Shown in pieces: positions 47,215-60,400 of a stretch of 64,000 nt of DNA. The stretch is taken from assembly GCF_009389715.1 (NCBI RefSeq), contig NC_052394.1:21392899-21456898 (forward strand). Direction: 5' to 3'. The notes under the pieces were generated by a model that was not told where the DNA came from, did no database searches, and worked only from the letters and a program-made list of their open reading frames with translations. How positions within the stretch are numbered: the first letter of the stretch is position 1; each line of letters begins with the position of its first letter. Origin of the DNA: Phoenix dactylifera (Eukaryota > Streptophyta > Magnoliopsida > Arecales > Arecaceae). Made by a program: the position numbers and the translations under genes.

Positions 47215-47750
47215 AGAAGGTGGACTCCGATGGCAGTGTAATCGGAGACGAAAAATATAGAGATGTAGGCTTTGTTATCAAGGATTACGATGCCAGACTA
47301 GTAGCGGCGGAGGGTTAGTGAATCTTCGACTCATTCATGGTGTGCGTCGAGCTTAGATCTGCCTGAAAAAGTATTTTCTATGTGCGGACACTGGGGCCGA
47401 CTGCCTCCTCCTCGAGAGGGATTTGGCTACGGTGATCGAGTAGATCCGGAGTTGGAGATGCGCAGGTGAGGACTAACCGCTATTCCACGACATTCGCAGA
47501 TTATTGGGAGAGTGCAGTTTCGACCAGACCATGCACGTCACAAGGAGGCAAACGGTGCCACAGATTAAGTTGCTTCCTTTGCGGTTCACTACTCTGAAAT
47601 TTTTGTCTGGGCAGACCGTGGATCAATGTCAGAGCCCATATATAGTCTTTTGTTTTTCAATTTTATTGGCCGCATCTATGTCCCTTGTATATGAACTGCC
47701 GTTGTTATAAAAAATAAAAATAATAATTAAAAAAAGAGCAAGAGTTAAGA
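47215..47750 (+). pseudogene. LINE ORF2 RNase H remnant and 3' end
   Basis: From 47220 the plus frame reads VDSDGSVIGDEKYRDVGFVI then KDYDARLVAAEG, the start of an RNase H domain (DGS, GFVI, LVAA). Shifted pieces continue with DSFMVCVELRSA, GECSFDQTMHVTRRQ and a hydrophobic tail. Stops and frame shifts show it is dead. An A-rich end (about 47709-47742) closes it. It belongs to the same kind of LINE as the relic near 25.8 kb but keeps the N-terminal half of the domain. Confidence 0.7.
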
Positions 47751-49510
47751 ACGCGATTAGGAAGCATGGAAGCAGAAACCACAAACATGCAATGATAAGG
47801 CGCCGCACCTATCGACGGTTTGAAGGCGAACGCATCGTGATGGTACCTTCCACGGGTTCGAAGAGGAACTTGAGTTCGGATGGATCGAATTTTCTAATTT
47901 CAAGTCGGTTCGAATTATAAAAATGGATATAAATAGTTTATGCAGTGATGAAAATGGAAGTAGAGTATACGGGTCTAAATTCAAAGCCAAGAGCCTAGAT
48001 TTGTCGTTTAAGTTGGATCCATTAATCCTGAGGTGACTCCTAATCTACTCTCTCAATCGCAGCCGCACCCTATGCACTTATAAGTGGGTTTTGTTTGAAA
48101 ACAAGAAACTAACTTAAAGAATGACCAGCACCGTGCTGTGATACCGCAACCGGGACAGCCATAGGACTTACACATCATTGTAGTACTCCAGATACCTATG
48201 ACTTGTTTAAATAAAAAATTGGCACTAATAATTATCATCTGATGGTTAAACGCAAAGGACATGCTTCGCACTCTAATGCCATCATAAAAATAGTTGTCAA
48301 CCAACATATAAGTCACGCGATATACGTGATCGGCCGGATCAGGCATAGGATGGGTGCCACCTTTTGCTGCAAAATATTCGGACCAAATATATTTATAGAA
48401 AAGCTAAAGGGACTATGACTTGAGTGGCCTCATATATAGCAGATCACTTCAAAAAAGTACTATGAGTTAGATAGAGAGTTGCCTATAACACTTTGAGACT
48501 TGCTATTCTTTGATCTTTTTTTAGATGTATCCGTACCAAAACTGTATAAATCATCCATTTAGCAAAAAAAATATTTTTTAATAAATTAAATTAAATAGTA
48601 AACTTTAATAACTAAAATTTTGTTATATATTAAATAATAAATCTGAATGAAAGCCCAGTAGAAACTCCTATGAGGTGCAGTTTTTTCCTTCCTTTTCAAT
48701 TATTTTTGAAATATATTATTATAATATAATAAATTATAACGGATATAGGTCTTCAATAACAAAATTTCTGTTTTACATCAAGTAATGAACTTCGATTGTG
48801 GTCGAGAAAAAAATCTCGTCATTAATATTGGCATCCATATGGCAAACTGAGAAAATTGCACGAACTGAGCATTCATATAGAAACTTCCATTATTAAAATT
48901 GATATCCATATTACAAATGATGTTCGAGCAAAAGCTTCACGGTGAATAAAGAGCTCTATACAAGAACCTCCATGCATAAACTCATATCATTACTATCCAT
49001 ATCTTTAATACTGGCATCCAAACGATGTATGGCCTTTTTCTCCATTTCTCTAAGTACTTCTAAAATATAATATTTTAATAGTATAGCAATTTATAATAAT
49101 CATAAAGTTTTCGTAACTAATTTTTTTATTATAAATTAAACAATAAATTTTAATGGTGGCCAAGGATATTAATACCGATGCTATTGATATTGGTTGCATA
49201 TTAAGCAATGATCTTTACGCTCGCTGGCTTAGCACATTAATACCAGCGTCCTTCGAAAGGTGTTACTTGAAGAGCTAAGTCATTTTTTGATCTAAATATA
49301 AACAACGAGCATGGATCAAAAGTGTATATCTAGTTAATGCTCCTTATTGAGCAATACATCTTTCTTGAGCAACCAATTGATGAATGCCTCGTACCCTATA
49401 TAATAAGCTATAGCATAAAAAGACAACCATTCTAACCTGTCCCAAATATGTTCCATGCCATGCAGCTATCGAGCTGGATGAAAATATTACCAATTTACAT
49501 CTAGCAAATT

Positions 49511-49579
<69 letters not shown>

Positions 49580-51240
49580 TAATTATAATACAAGTTCCTC
49601 TAGCATCCATCCAAGAAGTTTATTGGTCCTTGAAATAACTAGCAGAAAAACTTGTTATAGGTACGCTGTTCTCTTAACAAATGCATCCACTTAGATTTAC
49701 TAACCAGTGTTTGGCATATACAAGGCACTTGTAATGCATTGAAGATATCAAAATTTGAAGAGATCTAATCTCCATCAATTGTGGATAATTAAGATTCTAT
49801 TGTGATTTTATTTAGACTTTTAGTTTTTTCAAATTTAGGAATTTCTTTTACGAAAGAAAACAAAAATTCTAGCCCTGCTATTATGCTATGTTTTCTTGCA
49901 GAGAAAGTGAAAGAAAAATAATTTTTCTTTAGTGGAAAAGAAAAGAAATTAGAGAATTCCTGTTATGTGGTTTAAGTAAAAAAAAATCAAGAAAGTTGCT
50001 TTTCTTATTTGATTGGGATAACAAATATCTTGACTAAATTATCCATGAGTTTATTTTTTTAGCTTTTCTTTCTCGATCACTATATATTAGTAAGAAAAAA
50101 AATTAGGATGTTTAGAAAAAAAATCATCTCAAATTTTTTCTCAATTTCCGCTGCAAACATCTGAAAGGAAATTCTAGCATAACTAACTTTCTTTTCTTTC
50201 ACATTTTTCATGACCAAACAAAGTCTAAGAATTAAGAGATTCTAACAGAAAGCAACTTGGCATGGTCCAAAATTTCAAAAGAAAGAGAAAAAAAAACTAG
50301 CCAGCCTTGCCTACAATGGAGACAGTAGAAAATTATAAAATTCTGGTCAAAATAAAACGCACTCACCATACTAAGTAAACTATATATATTTTTAATTCAA
50401 TTATGGGAGGACTCTAGTAATATACTGAATTGTCCAATTATAAAATATTTGCTTATTAAAATAGTAGAGGTAAATAAATATGGAAGAATATGTACAAAAT
50501 TGAACAAATATATTTGTCAAATGTATAGAAACTTATTTTAATTAACATAGAAATCCAATAATGCTCCTTTTTCAACGAACTATGCTCGATTGACCAAGAT
50601 GACAATGTGTAAAAATAAAGCCGGGCTGGCATCGAAATAAAAGTGAAAATGCAAAAAAAGAAAAAAATATTTTACTAATCATTAATATGCTATTATTTCT
50701 AATTTTCTTTTTACCTTTTAATTTCTCTCAATTATTAGTTTTGCAATTTTTTAACATCTGAATCAATTTTCAACTACACTGTATTATATAACTACAATAA
50801 TTTTAAGGGTCTGAAGATGAATGTTAAAGATTTTTCCAACCTATAGTGATCGATTATATTGAGAGAACCAAATCCATATTTATTTATAATCAGGTTGATA
50901 CCAGTGAACCCACATACAACCAATTACAGAAAGGGAAACCTCCTCTCAAACCGATTTATTTCATATGATTTTGCCTTGTCGGCAGGTTCTGATCAAAAAT
51001 TGCCATTTCTAATTATTGAAATTTGACCCCCTTTACGCTGATCCCGGGTTAGCAGGTTATCGGGTAAAAGTCCGGCTATTCCCACTCGGACATCACTGAT
51101 CAGCTAACAATTTATCCGGGCTATCGGGTTATCGGGTACGGGTCCAGTTTTCCCACTCGGACGTTCCTCGTCTGGCCCTTGAGTTCACTTTTTCCGTTAG
51201 AAGACAGACTGTTCTGGTTACCAAACAAGCACAAGACCAT
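47751..51240. other. Intergenic DNA upstream of the V-ATPase gene
   Basis: AT-rich sequence with a (TA)n microsatellite of about 29 units at 49518-49575 and no gene recognised. The right end carries a tandem GGTTATCGGGTA repeat and the V-ATPase promoter. Confidence 0.5.
51053..51162. repeat. Two tandem copies of a GGTTATCGGGTA..CCCACTCGGAC unit
   Basis: The pattern GGTTATCGGGTA, then TCCGGCTATT or TCCAGTTTT, then CCCACTCGGAC occurs at about 51053-51091 and 51125-51162, 71-72 bp apart. The pair lies about 80-190 bp upstream of the likely TATA box of the V-ATPase gene, so the copies could matter for its promoter or be the edge of a repeat. Confidence 0.7.
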
Positions 51241-51245
51241 GACTT

Positions 51246-51251
51246 TATAAT
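51246..51251 (+). promoter_or_regulatory. Possible TATA box of the V-ATPase subunit a gene
   Basis: TATAAT (within CTTTATAATCCC) lies about 245 bp before the start codon at 51494, followed by a pyrimidine-rich stretch suited to a transcription start near 51277. No other core promoter signal stands out. Confidence 0.4.
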
Positions 51252-51493
51252 CCCTCCCCTCGCGCACCCAGAGTCCCACGCCGGCCCCATTCCCTCTTGC
51301 CCCGCACCGAGGCCTCTTGAAAGGGGGGACACGGAACTTCTTGTTTCAAGTGGCAGTTGCGAATCGCGTAACGGGAGAGCGAGTCCCAGTCCCCTCTCCC
51401 CAGATCTGAAGCCCCGCCGCGAATTCTCTCCGCCATTCGCCAACCTCGGGGATCTCTCTCCCTTCCCTCGGTCGCTTGTCGATTCTTGGAAAG

Positions 51494-54400
51494 ATGATGA
51501 AGTTCTTCGATAACTTGCCGCCCATGGATCACCTGCGATCCGAGAAGATGAGCTTCGTCCAGCTTATCATCCCCGTCGAGTCCGCCCACCGGTCGATCAC
51601 CTACCTCGGCGAGCTCGGCATGCTCCAATTCAAAGATGTAACGAACCTTTCCTCGTAGATCTGATCCTGATTCTTTGGATTTCTGGTGTAGATCTTCATA
51701 TATCCGTTTATCATGTTTCTTCTAAGCTCGCTTTATTCAGTTCTTGATCTCAAAAACATAATCTTCCATCCATGTTGTATTGATTCTTGGATAGTGTTTT
51801 GTGATCTTTCTTTTTTTTTTTTTTGCGTTTTTCTTGTTTTTCTTTGTCGGTCTGGATGTTAACTGGATTGTCATAGGTGGGATTGATTGAATCTGTGTAG
51901 ATTTTAGGGCTTTATGCTGCCAATCAAATGTAATTTAGTTGGGATCTTGGTTGGGTTGCAGTAGAATTTGGATAAAGAATGCTCTTATTTGCATTGGACT
52001 GTTGATGCCATAGTTTGCCGCTAAATATGACTTCCTCATTGTCAAGAATGGGGGTGGAAGTATCGATTCTGGCCAAGGCGTATCTTATCTTTAGGTTATG
52101 ATTCTTTCTTAGGAGAGTGTGCGTTGATTTTGACTTTTTTCCCTAGATTTTAGATAGTGAAGCAGGTGATCATGGGTTTGCATCCAGAAATTATCATAGA
52201 GATTTATTTATACCTGCAGATAAGTAGGTAGTTTACAGAATCACGACTTCTATCATTGCCTTTTTGTCTGAGAAAAGGCAGTGTAACATAATTTTCTGAC
52301 TAGGTCGCTTTTCTGGGCAAGATTCTCATTTAGGAAGTTAGCACTGTTTCTCATGTATATATTGAGGCTAGAAACAAGGCTAAATCATTGCATGGTATTA
52401 ATTCAGAGAAAGTGCACAACATCATGGATCAGGTAGGACTCATTTATCATAACAAGACTTTGCCAGGGCCAAGATTGCTGAGATGGATTCAAAATTGATG
52501 TTCGTCTGCATTCTTATCCGTGCTCATTAGTGGTTCTTTTGGTAGTAACTTTAGATAGTTTTCTTCATTCATTTCGTGTTCAGGTTGACCCATAAGGAGT
52601 TCAATGGTTTTAGTCCAAGGGACATGAGACGTTCCTCTATACATGGATTCCATGGTAGCAGAACTATTACTGCTATGACCTGCCTTTAGTATGATCATGA
52701 CTTTCATTTATGGGATGATGACTTAATTGAGGAACATGAAATTCTTGTATAACTGTTTTGAATGATTTTGCCTTTCAATCAATCTTTCAGAAGTGCTCTT
52801 ATGAAGGCTTATGGTGATTTATGGGAATGATGTTATTGCTCAGTAGTTCAATATCTTGGCCCTGATTTGGGTGTCTTTGCTATATAATCAGGGCTCCCTT
52901 TGGTTTCCATAAGTAATCAAGCGAGGGACTACTGATGCATTTTAGGTTTTTGCTGATATGGAAGAAATGGTTTGACTGATATCTCCAAGGTCTTCTAAGG
53001 TTGTTACAGACTATAAGGTTGGTGAGAATTTTGCTAAACCCCTGAAATCCATTAAAATTCAAATAACAAGATTTTTTCCCTCCTTTTTGTTTCAAAAATT
53101 TAAATACACAGGTTGGGTATGAGTTGTTTAGAGCTACCGTTAAATGGGATTTATGAAGATGAAGGGTTAGGGTGTTGCCTTATGATGTGGACAATCATAT
53201 TATTGCTCTGTGTAACTACTTAGGTTTGCCTAATCAGGATCATTGACATTGTGATCGCATACTAATATGCCATGCTAATGCAAAGTTGCAAACCATGTTA
53301 TCAGTGATTACTTTGGTGCAGAATGAATGACGCTCTTCATCATGCGCAACCACAATTTGCTCCATAGGCATGAGCAAGATTCTTTTCATCTTGGCATCTA
53401 CATCACTCATATTAGCATTCATGTTAACCAACCCTGGTATTTTTTGGAAGAGCTAATCATTCCATTGGATTTCTTTTAGAATGTTTTAGAACTTCGCATC
53501 GATACGTATAACCATGACCAACCCAACCTAAGATACAATAATAACATTGATGAGCGAGAGAACTTCATACAACCTCAGTGCATTTGATGATTTGGGTAAT
53601 TATTTCACAATCTAGATGATGATTTAGACAATATTAGGTGAAAACTTGGTAGCCAGAATCTTTATCTACATTAAGACGTCTGTTTTAGAATCTTCCCGAA
53701 ATCTTGAACCCATACATGCTTCCCAAGCAGTTACTTACTAAAAGTGTTTCTAAACTTTCCGCTTCCTTGAAATTGCAAGCGTTCCTGCCTTGTTGAAGGA
53801 TACAAAAGAACTGTAAAAACCAGATCATCGCATAGTCATATGTCAAGTCATTTAGAACTAAGACAACAAAAAATTAAAATAAAATGTTGAAGTAAGCACC
53901 CAAAAAATTCATAGGAGATAAAGTTTCCACAGACAGCTGGGCATCCCTTTTCTTTATTGTCTTTCTACTTTGATGTGCATTACAATCTTAGGAAGTGGGA
54001 TTGGGATGCTATGGTAAACATATTTGATAAATTAATAAAGATACTAGAGGGATGGAATGTGAAGTTATAATTTTTGGGAGTATGTCGTGCTTCATTTTTT
54101 TATTGTAAAATGTCCATTTACTTTCATTCTTTGCCAACCTAATGAAGAAGATGCAGCATTTTTTACTTCAGAAACGGTATAATGTTGTGGGTAGGGTGGG
54201 TAACATTTGGTGAACCAAGAATAATGAATAAAACAAGAAGGTAGGATAATGCAAGGTTGAATTGTTTGACAAATATGAGCACCAACTTCATAAGCAAGCG
54301 CATTTCCGCTGGAGTTGTAGTGAGGATAAGTCTCTTTAGAAGATGTGATTTGAGTTAGATTTATGGAGAAAGGGTCTAGTCACCATATTTCATCAATTTT

Positions 54401-57400
54401 TTACATGGAAAAAGATACTTAACAGCTGAGTGCTGCAAAGCAGGCTCTAAGTTTACGTCAATTACCCGATAAAGTGAGACTCTTACGAGACTTCTAGTTG
54501 AATCTTTTGCCCCTGATATATTTGCTTTGTACTTGAGTTATAAGAAATGATACAAAAATTTGTTGAAACTTGGAAGTAAATAAAGTGATTTAATGTCTTG
54601 TGTTAGGAGAAAACTTGGAAAGACTGATTCGAGGATTCCTTCGTGATGTTAACATGGATGATTGTTCATATTGCTGGAAATGATTATTCTTTTTTTTTTT
54701 TACTTGAGAAATTTCTCGTACTTACAACTACTTGATCACGCTTGGTGGATGGTTACTCCTTTATATATATATATGTATGTATGTATGTATGTATATTAAT
54801 GCCTCTTACCGTTGTTCTCATCCATTCAAATGCTCCTACCTTTTATTCTGTTCCTATTGATGATACTATTATTTTTCAAAAAGTAATAAAAAAAATCTTA
54901 TGTTGCTTCCCCTCCCTTTTTTAGCTCGAATATCAATCCTCTTATCATGGCTTAAGTTTTCTTGATAATAGTTAAGAGACAATTCTAGAAAGGCTCTGCC
55001 ACATGATCCCCATCAAAGATCAAACTGGAACATGCTATAATGATATGATTAACTTTGCTTTTGTATATTTTGGATACATATTGAAGCTAAAAGAAAATTT
55101 CTTCATGTCTAGTTTGATTTTGTTTTTTTTTTTTGTCAAATTTAAAATGTACTTTGCCTAGTAATGTTGATCTAGAAAAGTATAGGAGGTGATTAGCATT
55201 TTATCACAAACCATAAAGTAGTATAAGGGCAAGCTAGGTGTTGCTTCCACTTTGTAAGAAAATAAGGAGAAGCTGTAAGCTAGGTTTATTTTTTTCCTAG
55301 AAGCAATTTCTGGCGTTTTCTTCTAGTGTATGCACTTCTCGAACAATGCTACAAATCTTAAAAGTGTTTCTTTTGCTTTAAAAATCATAAAAGTACATTT
55401 CTTAAGGAATACCAAACACACTCTAAGAAATATCAGAACATAATCTATGAATTTCTCGTGTTTGTATTGATATTTCTTGCTCTTGAACATTTTGTATTTT
55501 TTTTATTCTCTTGGAAGGTTTAGTTTCTATTCTTGTGCATATGGATGATAAGTGGTAAGTGCTTTGTATGACTTTGATATCAATGAAAATTGCAACTTGG
55601 ATGTATTTTAAGTACTCGAAAACACCAACAGGCAACAGGATTAGGCAAGCTTGCTATCTTATGGATAGATGCATGCAGAACGCTGCTATCTACCCATCTA
55701 CTTTTCAATACACTAAAAATAGGGTTGGAATCGGGCTGGGTCGGTTGGGCCTCTGTGCAACCCGGGTCTGGTCTGAAAAAATTTCAGGCTTTATGTCGGG
55801 CTGAGGTCTGCAATTTCTTTAAAATTCTGGCTCAAGGCCGAATCCAAGATTGGCCCGAGACCCGATTGTGCTGACCCGGATCTAGGCTCGAGCTTCTCCA
55901 TGCTCCAACTCACAATGAGAGAGAAAGAGAGGAAGAGAGAGAACATTGGGGGAGAAGAAAGAGAGAGGAGGGATCAAGAGGGAGAGAGAGGGAGAGAGAT
56001 AGGAGGGATCAGGAGGGAGAGAGGGGGAGAGAGATAGGAGGGAGAGAGGGGGAGAGAAAGATTGGAAGGGAGAGAGGAGATCGAAAGAGGGAGAGATTTG
56101 GAGGGAGGGAGAGCAGAGAGAGATCAGGAGGGCAAGATGAGATCGAGAGGGACTAGGGAAGAGAGAGGAGAGAGGGGGAAGAGAGATCAGGTGTGAGAGA
56201 GATTAGGAAGGAGAGAGAGATCAGGAAGGAGAGAGTGAAGAGGAGAGAGAGCATAGAGGGGATAGCGAGAGGAGAGGGAAGAGGGATTGGTGGAGAAGAG
56301 AGAGAGAATGGGAGAGAGAGGAGAGAGGAGAGAGTGAAGTGTGGAGAGAGGGGGGAGAGGGGAGAGGGAGATCTCATGGGAGAGACCAAACAGGCCTTGC
56401 CATTGATGCTGGCCTAGCTTGACGGGCATCGGGACAAGGCCAATTTCTAGCTCTAGCTGGAAAGAAAAAGTAGAACTTTTCCATGGAAAGAAAGTTTTTC
56501 AGATATACGGTAATAAGCTTTCCAAATTTGTTATTTTTTAAAATATACAGATGGAAAACTAGATTTTCCAAGGCAAGCAATTATACTCTTATGGCTGTGC
56601 AGCAGCAAGACACGAGGAAAAAGTGGATGGGTAGATTGTGTGCCCCCATGTAAAATAGTATTTTTTGGATGACAATACCTCCTCTTATTGATGTGTTGGC
56701 GACACCTGTTTTAAAATCTTGATATTTATGGTGCTTTATTCACCAAATTATGCAGTTTATCATTAAATGAGATATCTCAGATGCTGTTGCCTCTTTTACC
56801 ATATTTTTGGCAGTTAAATGACGATAAGAGTCCTTTTCAGCGAACATTTGTCAATCAGGTATTTACTTTCTTTGATTTCTTTAACTTCTTTTTAATTTAA
56901 CATTAAATTTATTTATGAAAAAGCCGTGCAGCATGCTCATTATGACCATTTCAAAATTTCTATAATCACTGATGTGGTTTTACTTTTGGTATTAAAGTCA
57001 GTAGTGCACTTTATTCAGTAATTTTTTGATTTTGCACCTGCCCCTTCTAATTGTTGAACTCACCTGATTTATAAATTTTTTCCTATACTTTTTGCTTGTG
57101 ATTGTGATTGACTATATATAGAGATGTCTAAGATTATAGATATCCCTGTAGCTGCAGTTTGTTCACTGTCACCTCTCATTTTTTGTAACTACTCATGAAA
57201 GGATAGGTTATATCAGAGCGAACCAGAGGTACAACAAGTTCTGAAATGTAAGCATGGCTAGCAAAATAATTTAAGAATCCGGGACTGGTCGATTAATTTA
57301 ATAATAGGATATCTCCTTGTCCCCATCGGAACTATTTTGGCGGAGAACGCATCAGAAAAGAGACTCAATTACTAACAAATATATCAGTTTCATTTCAAAC

Positions 57401-60400
57401 TTTACTCACCGTTAAGTATATTCTCAAATATTTTCCTGACAAGTCATCTGCCATATGAGGCAATTTACTTGAGCCTAAGTTTGTACTTTTCCTTTTTCTC
57501 ATTTTTCCTTTTGGTTCAACTGACATGGAGTAGTAGAATTCATTCGTTCCTTTTCTGGCTCAATTCATTGTATTCGGTCAAGGTCAGATTTGTTTCATTT
57601 AAATTTTGCATGAAATCAATTATGTTCTGTTTAAAGTGTCTGTTAAGGCATTTATTACTCATTTGAAAGCGGACCTTGAAATCCACAACTTTGCTTAATA
57701 AGTTTAATCATGCTAGATAATGGATATTGCTGCAAAATATATTGGATCAGAGTTAAGCATGGTGTGTCGTAGGAGCTTGGTCCATGTTGGGATATGGTTC
57801 GATAATATCTTGGTAAATATAAGACTACTTACTTGGTTACTTAGATGCCAACCCTGTGATTTGGTTGGTTTAGGATTTTTATTTGTTGCTTCATCTGCAG
57901 GGTAGCTACACCAGCAAACTTGTCTATTACTTTAAGGAATACTCAGGGAAAAAAGTGTTTTCTTTTGTTTCCCGCTTGCATATTAAGTTTGACAATCTAT
58001 TGATCTTCGAGAATCTACTCATTAGGTCACATCATAGCTTGTACTCGCCTAGATCAACTTTTTATCTTATTCTCTTTAGACAGAACTTCATAATGGAATC
58101 GCTGTTATAATATATGAATTATGAATTTGAGTCTTATTTTTCGGAAACAAAATGGAATGATGGTTATATTGATATCGTTCTTTTTCTATGGCCTTATCGT
58201 TTTTTACTTTTGGTTATTTTTTAACTGCCTCCTTTATTCCATGCAATATGTTTGGATGAATTTATATTATTGTGATCTTAACACATGTTCTTCCTGATGC
58301 TTATCTAACAGGTGAAGCGATGTGGGGAGATGGCACGTAAATTAAGATTTTTTAGTGATCAGATTAGCAAGGCCTGTATCACATCTGCAGGTCGTCCTGC
58401 TATGCAACCAGATATTAGCTTGGAAGAGCTAGAGGTAAATTGTTCATGTTCTCTCCTCCAACTCTTTCAATAGCTTCTTTCATTCTCATTGAGTTAAACT
58501 ATTAGACGTTAATATAGATACCCTTTTTTTAGGTACGATTGGCCGAACATGAGGCTGAACTTCTTGAAATGAATATGAATAATGAGAAATTGCGACAGGC
58601 ATCTAATGAGCTCCTTGAATTTAAGTTAGTTTTGTTGAAGGTACTTTCTTGTCATTACTAATTACTTGCCGTATGCTCCTTACTGTGTTACTCACACAGC
58701 TTCACCTATCTCTAGTAATCATTATTGTGTATAGCTAGTTTTGCTACTGATGTTGGGAAGAGAATTCTTCTCTTCTTACTCTGCCCCATTGTTAGAGGGT
58801 TATCAAATTCTTAGACATTTTATGTCTCAACCATTTTCTCCTTATCACTACCTCTAAGATTTTCCTTTTGTGGGAGTTGAGTTCTAGTTATGGGTTGCTT
58901 TGCTGTAATTGATTGCCTGCACAATGCTTTTGATCCTTGCCAAGATAGGCTGTTCTTTAGCTTTCTGTATAGAAGGGTTTCTGAAACTCTGGAAAACAAC
59001 GGAGCCATTTGGGTGTTTCAGGAGTTTTCTGCTTTGCATATAGAATAAACATAGAGTAACTGTTCTCTTCCTATTTATTGTCTAGTTTATTGTAGGAACA
59101 CACAGGAAGTGCCTCAACCTGAAGGTGACTGTTCATTTCTGTAATCTATTAGAGAGAGGCTTGTATACTTTATAGTGAGCCTGTAATTTTTACTCTTACC
59201 GTCATATGTGACGCTGTTAGACCTTCTGATAAGGAGAAATGACCCTGTTCATTTTCTCCTTATCACTACCTCTAAGATTTTCCTTTTGTGGGAGTTGAGT
59301 TCTAGTTATGGGTTGCTTTGCTGTAATTGATTGCCTGCACAATGCTTTTGATCCTTGCGAAGATAGGCTGTTCTTTAGCTTTCTGTATAGAAGGGTTTCT
59401 GAAACTCTGGAAAACGACCGAGCCATTTGGGTGTTTCAGGAGTTTTCTGCTTTGCATATAGAATAAACATAGAGTAACTGGTCTCTTCCTATTTATTGTC
59501 TAGTTTATTGTAGGAACACACAGGAAGTGCCTCAACCTGAAGGTGACTGTTCATTTCTGTAATCTATTAGAAAGAGGCTTGTATACTTTATAGTGAGCCT
59601 GTAATTTTTACTCTTACCGTCATATATGACGCTGTTAGACCTTCTGAAGAGGCTAAATTTTAAATAAAGTTCCTATGAAAACCGAATACTGAGACAATAT
59701 AATTTAATTTTGTGCATCTTTCTTGGTATCTTCAGTGGACCTTCATTATCATGAATATATGATATTTCAGTGCTTCTCTTGTAGAGGCCTCGGCAAAGAG
59801 GAGTAGGATTGAATATGTTGGACAGGTAATCTCTTGTCCAAATTCTGAATGCATGCCTGCAACAGCAAAACTGTATCTCATCTGATATGTTTGACCTCGA
59901 TACAATTCGATTGGGTATTTCATACTTGAAGTTTGGATGATCTATAGTGGTTTATTAAGAAAGAAAAACATTTGTCAATTGCTAATGAGCAATGTAAGCT
60001 GTTTTTCTGCTGATGCACCCTTTGGATCTGCAGCTGTTTGTAGCTGTTATACTGGTCCTACAGAACTACAATATCATCAGGGGTGCTATTTGTATGGCAT
60101 ACTTATCTGTAAACAATATGAGATTTTTGTTTTTTGACTGCGATGCAATGTTCCATACAACTTCAGTTTAGTGATGTTTATAGTAGTATTTACCCATATG
60201 TATTTTCACATAGACCTTATTTTTTAGGGAGTTCTACCATCTCATATTTTTTAATCCAGGCAGGTAGCTTCCTTGTTTCAAGTCAAAATCATGCAGTTCC
60301 AGCTGAGAGAGAATTAGATGAAAATATATATTCTAAAGAGAGGGATCGGGAGAGCCTATCCTTACTTGATCAGGTTTTCTTCTTTTAGTCTAATACCATT

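Noticed and set aside
49344..49610. 88-codon frame with Ile-Tyr repeats on the minus strand
   Set aside because: Product of the TA microsatellite at 49518-49575.
56153..56429. Open frames rich in Ser/Leu/Pro or Arg/Glu over the purine tract
   Set aside because: Simple-sequence translation; no start context, no homology and inside a V-ATPase intron.
58820..59426. Two near-identical 62-69 codon frames on the minus strand
   Set aside because: They are the two copies of a tandem intronic duplication, not paired genes.
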